Source: Nocardioides sp.
GTDB lineage: Bacteria > Actinomycetota > Actinomycetes > Propionibacteriales > Nocardioidaceae
Assembly: GCA_030452025.1 (NCBI GenBank)
Contig: JAKDNC010000100.1
Span: forward strand, 1 to 9,196
Direction: 5' to 3'
Length of the DNA stretch: 9,196 nt
The translations under genes and the position numbers were made by a program. How positions within the stretch are numbered: position 1 is the stretch's first letter; each line of letters starts with the position of its first letter. Below the pieces are notes generated by a model. That model had not been told where the DNA came from and did no database searches. It saw nothing but the letters and a program-made list of their open reading frames with translations. Shown piece after piece: positions 1 through 5,510 of this stretch.

Positions 1-1528
1 CGCGGGCGAGCGCCAGCCGGGCGCGTTGGCCGGCCGAGAGTCCGACGCCGTCCTCGCCGAGGGGAGTGTCGAGGCCGTGGGGGAGGGCAGCCACGACGCC
101 GTCGAGGTCGACCATCCGCAGGGCGTCGAGGAGATCGTCCATACCTGCCTCCGGACGGCCGATGCACAGATTGGCTGCGATCGAGTCGGCGGTGAGCCAT
201 GGACGTTGGGGGAGCTGGGCGACCCGGGAACGCCAAGCGTCGATGCCGCCGGGCAGGTCGTCGCTGAGCTGGTCGGCGCCGACCCGGATCATGCCGTCGT
301 CCGGGGGGAGTTCGCCGATGAGCGCCTGGAGCAGGGTGGATTTTCCACAGCCCGAAGGGCCAACGACGGCGGTGATCCCCCTGGCCGGGAGCCGTGTGGT
401 CAGGTGCTCGATGACCGGGTGGGTGCGTCCGGGCCAAGACAGGGTGAGGTCGTCGATCCGGATCGGCTGCGGTGTCAGTTCGTGCCGACTCGACCCCTTC
501 GTGTGCTTGTTCGTGCCGACTGGGCGATCCTGGGCGTCAGTTCGTGCCGACTCGGCAGCATACGTGGTCAGTGCGCGCCGACTGGGTGTGAGGGCGTTGA
601 TGGCCTCGAACGTCGCAGTGCCCTCCGCCGCGGAGTGGTATTCCGCGCCCACCCGGCGCAGCGGCCAGTAGGCCTCGGGCGCGAGCAACAACACGACCAG
701 CGCGGTCTGCAGGTCCATCCCGCCGTCGGCCAGACGGAGGCCGACGCTGACCGCGACCAGCGCCACGGAGATCGTCGCGATCAGCTCGAGCGCGGCCGAT
801 GAGGCGAACGCCAACTTCAGCGTGTCGGCGCTGGCGCGCCGGTAACGTTCGGTGACTGCCCGGATCGTCGGCGCCTGGGCCTTTGCGCGCCGGTGCGCGA
901 CCAGGGTCGGCAACCCCCGGACGACGTCGAGGAAGTGGCCGGCGAGCGAGCTCAGCGCGCGCCACTCGCGGTCCGCCTTCTCCTGGGTGGTCAGCCCGAT
1001 CAGGATCGCGAAGACCGGCACCAGAGGGAGGGTGAGCACGACGATCAGCGCGCTCCACAGGTCCTGGCTCGCCATCGCCGCCAGCGTCACCACCGGGAGG
1101 ACGGCCGCCAGGACCAGCGCGGGCAGGTACTTCGTGAGATACGGCTCGACCGCGGCCACCCCACGCGTGGCAAGCGTCGCCAGCTCGCCCGTGCGTCGAT
1201 CGGCCAGCTCAGTCGCCTCGAGGTCGAGAGCCGAGCGAAGCACCCGGCGTCGCAGGTGGCAGCCGACCCGACCGGCCGCACGACCGGCCAGGACGTCAAC
1301 CAGCCAGCCGAGCACGGCTCGGCCCACGGTCACCCCGGCGAACCACCAGGCTGGAGCGTGCCAGCCCGGGCCTCCCGGGTCCGCCAGCAGCGTGGCGACC
1401 AGGGCGGCCCCGGCGAACGCCTGCCCGACCACGAGCAGACCGGCGACCACGTTGCCCACCAGCACCCCGGTCAGGGGCCAGCGCGCAGGCAACAGGTGCG
1501 GGAGGACCCGCGGGTCGAGCGGTTTCAT
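1..1528 (-). CDS. cydD: Thiol reductant ABC exporter subunit CydD (N-terminal 509 residues; runs off the window)
   Basis: This is the membrane-ATPase half-transporter that, with CydC, exports cysteine/glutathione or handles haem on the outer face of the membrane. It is needed to assemble cytochrome bd. The frame is open from the ATG at 1528 to the left edge. Residues 1-300 are hydrophobic transmembrane segments (exporter fold). The nucleotide-binding domain starts near residue 356, with Walker A GPSGCGKST at 390-398 and signature LSAGQ at 497-501. Walker B, D-loop and H-loop lie beyond the edge. The start codon overlaps the cydB stop as ATGA, so translation is probably coupled. The linker (about residues 311-352) is unusually long and is encoded by a 31-bp tandem repeat. 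Family assignment rests on the ABC motifs plus the position after cydAB. In some actinobacteria CydD and CydC are fused, so this could be the front half of a CydDC fusion. Confidence 0.9.
   Translation of the reverse strand, partial: MKPLDPRVLPHLLPARWPLTGVLVGNVVAGLLVVGQAFAGAALVATLLADPGGPGWHAPAWWFAGVTVGRAVLGWLVDVLAGRAAGRVGCHLRRRVLRSALDLEATELADRRTGELATLATRGVAAVEPYLTKYLPALVLAAVLPVVTLAAMASQDLWSALIVVLTLPLVPVFAILIGLTTQEKADREWRALSSLAGHFLDVVRGLPTLVAHRRAKAQAPTIRAVTERYRRASADTLKLAFASSAALELIATISVALVAVSVGLRLADGGMDLQTALVVLLLAPEAYWPLRRVGAEYHSAAEGTATFEAINALTPSRRALTTYAAESARTDAQDRPVGTNKHTKGSSRHELTPQPIRIDDLTLSWPGRTHPVIEHLTTRLPARGITAVVGPSGCGKSTLLQALIGELPPDDGMIRVGADQLSDDLPGGIDAWRSRVAQLPQRPWLTADSIAANLCIGRPEAGMDDLLDALRMVDLDGVVAALPHGLDTPLGEDGVGLSAGQRARLALAR
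474..597. repeat. Four tandem 31-bp repeat units inside cydD
   Basis: Units start at 474, 505, 536 and 567, exactly 31 bp apart. Each opens with a conserved core of about 20 bp, best seen in the third copy (GTCAGTTCGTGCCGACTCGG), followed by about 11 poorly conserved bases. The second copy differs at the first bases of the core (GCTTG for GTCAG). The fourth has GTGCGCGCC for GTTCGTGCC. On the coding (minus) strand the core reads as SRRALT and SRHELT (copies 4 and 1), SARTD (copy 3) and VGTN (copy 2), so all three frames are used. The array encodes the linker between the CydD membrane and ATPase domains. I saw no other copy in the window. It does not resemble an insertion-sequence end or a CRISPR repeat. 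Confidence 0.85.
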
Positions 1529-2556
1529 GACGTGGACGGCTCCGGAGCGGTCTCGGGATGGGCGGCAGGAATGTGCGCGGTGCTGATCCGCTTGCGGAAC
1601 ACCCAGTAGCTCCATGCCTGGTAGCCGATCACGAACGGCATCACCGCGAGCGAGGCCCAGGTCATCACCTTCAGGGTGTACGCCGACGAGGCCGCGTTCA
1701 CCGCCGTCAACGAGTTCGCCGCGTCGGTGGAGGAGGGCATCACGTCGGGGAACAGCGCCAGGAAGAGTCCGGCCACCGCGACAGCGATGGCCACGAAGGT
1801 GCCCGTGAAGGCCCAGCCCTCACGTCCCTTCCGCACCGCGAACAGGCCGGCAACCAGAGAGAGGGCCGCGACGACGAAGGCGACCGCCGAGGACGTCGTA
1901 CCCGTGATCGTCTGGGTCCAGACCAGGAAGACCACCGCCACCACGGCGGTGACCGCCCCGAGCCGCACCGCGAGCGCGCGGGCACGGTGCCGGATCTCGC
2001 CGTCGGTCTTGAGTGCGATGAACACGGCGCCATGGGTGAGGAACAGCGTCGTGGTGACCACTCCGCCCAACAGGCCGTAGGGGTTGAGCAGGGTCAGCAT
2101 GGTTCCGGTGAACTCGAAGTCCGCGTCGATCGGTACCCCGCGGACGATGTTGGCGAACGCCACACCCCACAGGAAGGCGGGTATGGCGGAGCCGAAGATG
2201 ATCGCACGGTCCCAGCCGGCCTGCCATCCCGCCTCCTGACGCTTGTGGCGATACTCGAAGGCGAGACCGCGGACGATCAGGCCCACGAGGATCAGCAGGA
2301 GCGGGAGGTAGAAGCCGCTGAACAGCGTGGCATACCACTCCGGGAACGCAGCGAACGTGGCGCCGCCGGCGACCAGGACCCAGACCTCGTTGCCGTCCCA
2401 GACCGGGCCGATGGTGTTGATCATGACGCGTCGTTCGGTGTCGTCACGAGCCAGGACGGGCAGGAGCATGCCGACGCCGAAGTCGAAGCCCTCGAGGGCG
2501 AAGTACCCGATCCAGAAGAAGGCGATCAGGACGAACCAGACGGTGGTGAGTTCCAT
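1525..2556 (-). CDS. cydB: Cytochrome bd quinol oxidase subunit II (CydB)
   Basis: This is the second membrane subunit of the cytochrome bd oxidase, which oxidises quinol and reduces oxygen to water without pumping protons. It is 343 residues, normal for actinobacterial CydB. Family signatures are EGFDFGVGMLLP at 22-33, GPVWDGNEVWV at 50-60 and a GVAFANIVRGVPID stretch near 130-143. Asp25 and Asp54 sit where E. coli CydB has the proton-path residues Asp29 and Asp58 (family knowledge). About eight or nine hydrophobic segments are visible. The C-terminus ends in a short hydrophilic Pro/Ser/Thr/Glu tail. The ATG has an AAGGGGAG ribosome site at 2561-2568, and the gene begins 24 bp after the cydA stop. 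Its own stop overlaps the cydD start (ATGA). Confidence 0.96.
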   Translation of the reverse strand: MELTTVWFVLIAFFWIGYFALEGFDFGVGMLLPVLARDDTERRVMINTIGPVWDGNEVWVLVAGGATFAAFPEWYATLFSGFYLPLLLILVGLIVRGLAFEYRHKRQEAGWQAGWDRAIIFGSAIPAFLWGVAFANIVRGVPIDADFEFTGTMLTLLNPYGLLGGVVTTTLFLTHGAVFIALKTDGEIRHRARALAVRLGAVTAVVAVVFLVWTQTITGTTSSAVAFVVAALSLVAGLFAVRKGREGWAFTGTFVAIAVAVAGLFLALFPDVMPSSTDAANSLTAVNAASSAYTLKVMTWASLAVMPFVIGYQAWSYWVFRKRISTAHIPAAHPETAPEPSTS

Positions 2557-2560
2557 GTCT

Positions 2561-2568
2561 CTCCCCTT
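2561..2568 (-). promoter_or_regulatory. Ribosome binding site of cydB
   Basis: AAGGGGAG on the minus strand lies 4 nt upstream of the cydB ATG, in the 24-bp gap after cydA. It supports independent initiation of cydB within the operon. Confidence 0.7.
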
Positions 2569-2580
2569 GGTGGTGGAGCC

Positions 2581-4035
2581 TCAGTAGGCGAAGGTCAACG
2601 GGGCGTCGTCGTCTTGGGACGACCCGCGCAGGGACGGGTCCGGTGGCTCGACGAAGGGCTCGGCACCGGCCTTGACGTATTTCACGAGTAGCCCGAATTC
2701 GATCACCGCGAGCACGGCGTAGAGCACGACCAGCGTGATCACCGAGGTCCAGGCCTCGCCGACGCTGACGCCGGGGGAGACCGCGTTGTCCACGGTCATC
2801 AGGCCGTAGACCACCCAGGGCTGGCGGCCCATCTCGGTGAAGATCCAGCCGAACGAGTTGCCGGCCACGGCGGTGAACGGCAGCGCCAGCGCGAGGAAGC
2901 CCCACCACTTCGCCTTCGGGCGCCGGCCCTTGCGGGTGAACCAGAGGAGTACGGCGGCGCCGAACGTGGACAGCATGCCGATGCCGATCATGAAGCGGAA
3001 CGACCAGTAGGTCACCGGGATGATCGGGACGTAGTCCTCGGGGTGGTAATAGGCCGCACCCGGATCGGTGCCGTAGGTCTCGGCGTACTTCTCGCGCAGT
3101 GGATTGATCCCTTCGACCTTGCCGTCGAACGTGCCGGTGCCGAGGAAGGAGAGCAGGCAGGGCACCGTGACCGCGAACTTCTCCTCCTTGCCGTCAGGAG
3201 TGCCGATGGTGAAGACGGAGAACGGGGCGCAGCTCTCGGAGGTCTCGTAGAGACCCTCGGCGGCGGCCATCTTCATCGGCTGTACGTCGGTCATCACCTT
3301 GCCCTGCAGGTCGCCGCTGATCGCGACCCCGGCGCCGGCGATCAACGTCACCCAAGCGGCAATGCGGACCCCGGTGAGGTAGACCGGACGGTCCTCGTCG
3401 GCGGTCTTCCTGCGCAGATAGAGCCACGCCGAGACGCCGAGCACGAACGCGCCGCCGGTGAGATAGGCGGCCGTGACCACGTGAGGAAAGGCGACGAGCT
3501 GCACCTCGTTGGCCATCACCGCCCAGAAGTCGGTCAGCTCCGCCCGTCCGGTCTGCTCGTTGAACTCGTAGCCGACCGGATTCTGCATCCAGGAGTTCGC
3601 GGCGAGGATGAAGTAGGACGAGAGCAGCGTCCCGATGTGGACCGCCCACATGCAGCCGGCGTGCAGCCAGCGGGGGAGCTTGTCCCAGCCGAAGATCCAC
3701 AGGCCCAGGAATGTCGACTCCATGAAGAAGGCGAGGATGCCCTCGATCGCGAGGAAAGAGCCGAAAACGTCGCCGACGAAGCGGGAGTAGTCCGACCAGT
3801 TCATCCCGAACTGGAACTCCTGGACGATGCCCGTGACCAGGCCGATCGCGAAGTTGATCAGGAACAGCTTGCCGAAGAACTTCGTCAGACGGAGGTAGGC
3901 CGGGTTCTTGGTGCGCACCCACATGGTCTCGAAGATCGCAATGATCAGTGAGGTGCCGATCGTGATCGGCACGAACCAGAAGTGGTAGACGGTGATGATC
4001 CCGAACTGCCAGCGGGCAATGTCGACGACGTCCAA
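2581..4035 (-). CDS. cydA: Cytochrome bd quinol oxidase subunit I (CydA), TTG start
   Basis: This is the catalytic subunit, carrying the haems and the quinol site. It is 484 residues, like the short Q-loop form of mycobacteria rather than the longer E. coli protein. The N-terminus MDVVDIARWQFG and C-terminus PLTFAY match the ends I remember for Mycobacterium tuberculosis CydA. Visible key residues are His18 (E. coli His19), Glu99 and Glu107 equivalents at 98 and 106 in IEGILAFFMEST, His185, and the Q-loop GKVMTDVQPMKMAAAEG at 245-261 (E. coli Lys252/Glu257 region). GRQPW is at 403-407, and Glu446 sits in a segment aligning with E. coli Glu445. The start is TTG with GGAGG six nt upstream; no ATG or GTG fits the conserved N-terminus. 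It is the first gene of cydA-cydB-cydD. The shared upstream region carries BlaI-like dyads. I found no Rex-type or CRP-type palindrome there. Confidence 0.97.
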   Translation of the reverse strand: MDVVDIARWQFGIITVYHFWFVPITIGTSLIIAIFETMWVRTKNPAYLRLTKFFGKLFLINFAIGLVTGIVQEFQFGMNWSDYSRFVGDVFGSFLAIEGILAFFMESTFLGLWIFGWDKLPRWLHAGCMWAVHIGTLLSSYFILAANSWMQNPVGYEFNEQTGRAELTDFWAVMANEVQLVAFPHVVTAAYLTGGAFVLGVSAWLYLRRKTADEDRPVYLTGVRIAAWVTLIAGAGVAISGDLQGKVMTDVQPMKMAAAEGLYETSESCAPFSVFTIGTPDGKEEKFAVTVPCLLSFLGTGTFDGKVEGINPLREKYAETYGTDPGAAYYHPEDYVPIIPVTYWSFRFMIGIGMLSTFGAAVLLWFTRKGRRPKAKWWGFLALALPFTAVAGNSFGWIFTEMGRQPWVVYGLMTVDNAVSPGVSVGEAWTSVITLVVLYAVLAVIEFGLLVKYVKAGAEPFVEPPDPSLRGSSQDDDAPLTFAY

Positions 4036-4041
4036 GGCGGG

Positions 4042-4046
4042 CCTCC
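4042..4046 (-). promoter_or_regulatory. Ribosome binding site fixing the TTG start of cydA
   Basis: GGAGG on the minus strand is separated by CCCGCC (6 nt) from the TTG at 4035. The good spacing and the conserved MDVVDIARWQ N-terminus that follows make this start convincing although it is non-ATG. Confidence 0.8.
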
Positions 4047-4068
4047 GGTGCGCATTCGGGGTCGAGGC

Positions 4069-4085
4069 TATTACGACCTGTAGTA
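4069..4085. promoter_or_regulatory. Candidate BlaI-type operator 1
   Basis: TATTACGACCTGTAGTA is an imperfect dyad, TATTAC-N5-GTAGTA, with five of six arm positions paired. The half-sites resemble the TACTAC...GTAGTA dyads reported for mycobacterial BlaI, though the spacer here is one base longer than I remember. It lies nearer cydA, where it would overlap a cydA promoter read leftward. Binding is inferred from sequence and from the adjacent repressor gene. Confidence 0.55.
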
Positions 4086-4087
4086 AT

Positions 4088-4104
4088 TACTGCCGAGCGT
4101 AGTA
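4088..4104. promoter_or_regulatory. Candidate BlaI-type operator 2
   Basis: TACTGCCGAGCGTAGTA has the same length and architecture as the dyad at 4069-4085: TACTGC-N5-GTAGTA, five of six arm positions paired. The right half of site 1 and the left half of site 2 meet as the perfect 10-bp palindrome AGTAATTACT (4082-4091). Site 2 covers the expected -35 region of the blaI-like gene, so binding there should repress that gene. Confidence 0.55.
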
Positions 4105-4120
4105 CGCAGGCGGCCGTAGG

Positions 4121-4126
4121 TACAAT
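4121..4126 (+). promoter_or_regulatory. Probable -10 element for a leaderless blaI-like transcript
   Basis: TACAAT is a good match to the actinobacterial -10 pattern. The start of transcription would fall about 7 nt downstream, at or next to the ATG at 4133. There is no convincing ribosome binding site before that ATG. A leaderless mRNA is therefore likely. No clear -35 is visible. Confidence 0.5.
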
Positions 4127-4132
4127 CGACCC

Positions 4133-4516
4133 ATGGTGTCCTCACGAAGTCGCTTCGGCGACCTGGAACGAGCAGTCATGGACGTCCTCTGGAGCGCCGA
4201 GGGCGACGCCATGCTCACCGTGCGCGAGGTGCACGGTGAGCTCGCCGCGCAACGCGACATCGCCTACACGACCGTGATGACCGTGATGGATCGTCTGGCC
4301 AAGAAGGCGCTGGTCGAGCAGGAGAAGGATGGGCGCGCCTACCGTTACCGGGCGCGCGCCAGTCGCGGCGCGATGACCGCTGAGCTGATGCGGGACACGC
4401 TCAGCGACTTCGGCAGCGGGAGTCGCGAGTCCGCGCTGGTTGCCTTCGTCGAAGAGGCCAGTTCTGAGGACATCGCGGCGCTCAAGCAGGCCCTCGCCGA
4501 GCTGTCGGACTCCTGA
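4133..4516 (+). CDS. BlaI/MecI/CopY-family transcriptional repressor
   Basis: This is a winged-helix repressor of the penicillinase-repressor family. Such proteins bind dyads as dimers and are released when a partner membrane peptidase triggers their cleavage. It is 127 residues, the usual size. FGDLERAVMDVLW (8-20) is the family's first helix. The recognition helix and wing are at about 45-74 (AYTTVMTVMDRLAKKALVEQ then GRAYRYRA). Residues 80-125 form the helical dimerisation part. The M56 peptidase gene follows after 10 bp, matching the classic blaI-blaR1 or mecI-mecR1 pairing. The gene is divergent from cydA, and two candidate operators lie between them. No beta-lactamase gene is in view, so the controlled target is more likely the oxidase operon and/or this pair itself (inference). 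Confidence 0.93.
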   Translation: MVSSRSRFGDLERAVMDVLWSAEGDAMLTVREVHGELAAQRDIAYTTVMTVMDRLAKKALVEQEKDGRAYRYRARASRGAMTAELMRDTLSDFGSGSRESALVAFVEEASSEDIAALKQALAELSDS

Positions 4517-4517
4517 C

Positions 4518-4523
4518 GGAGAG
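4518..4523 (+). promoter_or_regulatory. Ribosome binding site of the M56 peptidase gene
   Basis: GGAGAG lies just after the repressor's stop codon and 3 nt before the ATG at 4527. It favours this start over an in-frame upstream start at 4440 that would overlap the repressor gene by 77 bp. Confidence 0.6.
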
Positions 4524-4526
4524 CTG

Positions 4527-5399
4527 ATGACCCCACTCCTTCTCGGCGCGCTGGCGGTGCTTTTCGCCGGCCCGGCGCCCTGGGTCCTGGCCCACTGGCC
4601 GGGGCTGCGCCGCACGCCGCGTGCGGCGATGCTGCTGTGGCAGAGCGTGGCCCTGGCTGCCGTGCTTGCCGCCGTCGGTGCGGGCCTTTCTCTGTTCACC
4701 AGCCACGCCTGGCGGGAGACTCCCGGCGCGGTGGGTGCTCTGATCGCAGGGGTAGCGCTGGCCGTCACCTTCTTGGTGGTCGGTCGGCTGCTGCTGTCCG
4801 GACACCGGGTGGGTACGACGTTGCGCGCGCTTCGCCGTCGGCATCTTGCCCAGCTGGACCTGATCGCGCACACCGAGCGGGGGGCTCGCGTGGTCGAGCA
4901 CGACGTTCCCGTGGCCTACTGCGTCCCCGGTATGCGTGGCGTCCGGGTCGTGGTCTCGGCGGGCGCGTTGAGTCGGCTCGGTGACGACGAGGTGGCGGCG
5001 GTCCTTGCCCACGAGCATGCGCACCTGCGCGCCCGGCACGATCTGGTCCTCGAGGCGTTCAGCGTCCTGCACCGAGCCTTTCCTGCCTGGGTGGCGAGCA
5101 GGGCGGCGCTCGGTGAGGTGCAGGTCCTGGTGGAGGTGCTCGCCGATCGCGCGGCCGCCCGATCGGCCGGATCACTGCCCCTGGCCAGGGCCTTGGTCGC
5201 GATGGCCTCCGGACGTGCGCCACAGGCGGCTCTGGCCGTTTCGACCGCCTCTTCCGGCGCCCTGGTGGACCGGGTGCAGCTGCTCAAGGACCGCGAGCCC
5301 CGGCGGGCTCAGACAGTGGGGCTGCTGGTCGCGGCAGCCGCCGTACTCGCGCTGCCGACGGCATTCGTGGTGCTTCCCTGGCTCGGCTCCCTGACCTGA
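4527..5399 (+). CDS. M56-family (BlaR1/MecR1-like) membrane zinc metallopeptidase
   Basis: This is a 290-residue integral membrane peptidase. Hydrophobic segments lie at about 2-22, 35-57, 68-90 and 263-287. The cytoplasmic catalytic part holds HEHAH at 162-166 (HExxH zinc motif) and an ExxxD motif at 203-207 that should supply the third ligand. In BlaR1/MecR1 such a domain transmits a signal leading to cleavage of the partner repressor. Unlike BlaR1, this protein has no C-terminal extracellular penicillin-binding domain, so the signal it senses is unknown and need not be a beta-lactam. It follows the repressor gene by 10 bp and is very likely co-transcribed with it. The reading frame extends upstream to 4440, but the ribosome site and hydrophobic N-terminus support the ATG at 4527. 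Confidence 0.9.
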   Translation: MTPLLLGALAVLFAGPAPWVLAHWPGLRRTPRAAMLLWQSVALAAVLAAVGAGLSLFTSHAWRETPGAVGALIAGVALAVTFLVVGRLLLSGHRVGTTLRALRRRHLAQLDLIAHTERGARVVEHDVPVAYCVPGMRGVRVVVSAGALSRLGDDEVAAVLAHEHAHLRARHDLVLEAFSVLHRAFPAWVASRAALGEVQVLVEVLADRAAARSAGSLPLARALVAMASGRAPQAALAVSTASSGALVDRVQLLKDREPRRAQTVGLLVAAAAVLALPTAFVVLPWLGSLT

Positions 5400-5473
5400 C
5401 CCGGCGCCAACGTGCCCTGAAATCAGGTCGACCCCGCGCCGCCCGGGAGGTGGAGCACGGGTGCGCCGGGTCA
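5397..5473. terminator. Long stem-loop between convergent genes, possible bidirectional terminator
   Basis: A perfect 11-bp inverted repeat, TGACCCGGCGC (5397-5407) and GCGCCGGGTCA (5463-5473), brackets 55 nt. Inside it CGTGC (5411-5415) can pair with GCACG (5455-5459). CCTG/CAGG (5416-5427) and the palindrome GGTCGACC (5426-5433) add further structure. The left arm starts with the stop codon of the M56 gene. No T-run follows on either side, so it is not a canonical intrinsic terminator, but its place between converging genes fits transcript-end or RNA-stability function. The rest of the 111-bp gap, up to 5510, shows only a weak GGTGG/CCACC hairpin at 5501-5518. Confidence 0.5.
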
Positions 5474-5510
5474 CCGCGAATATGGCGCACGTTAACCCCC
5501 GGTGGGCGGT

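Noticed and set aside
474..597. Regularly spaced repeats resembling a small CRISPR array
   Set aside because: The variable parts are only about 11 bp, the period is 31 bp, the copies diverge, the array is inside an open reading frame and no cas gene is present.
26..802. Plus-strand open frames opposite cydD, including the repeat array
   Set aside because: The minus frame has Walker A and the ABC signature and is uninterrupted from 1528 to the edge. The plus frames are composition shadows.
1558..2691. Plus-strand open frame (377 codons) opposite cydB
   Set aside because: It is hydrophilic mirror-frame sequence running across the cydB-cydA junction, with no ribosome site or recognisable motif.
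3043..3951. Plus-strand open frame (302 codons) opposite cydA
   Set aside because: It lies wholly within cydA, which has clear conserved motifs. The translation is rich in Glu, Arg and Gly without domains.
4036..4132. Rex or CRP operator before cydA
   Set aside because: I looked for TTGTGAA...TTCACAA and TGTGA-N6-TCACA type palindromes on both strands and found none.
4440..4526. Upstream extension of the M56 peptidase start
   Set aside because: It would overlap the repressor gene out of frame, has no ribosome site and adds a hydrophilic Ser/Arg-rich tail absent from the family.
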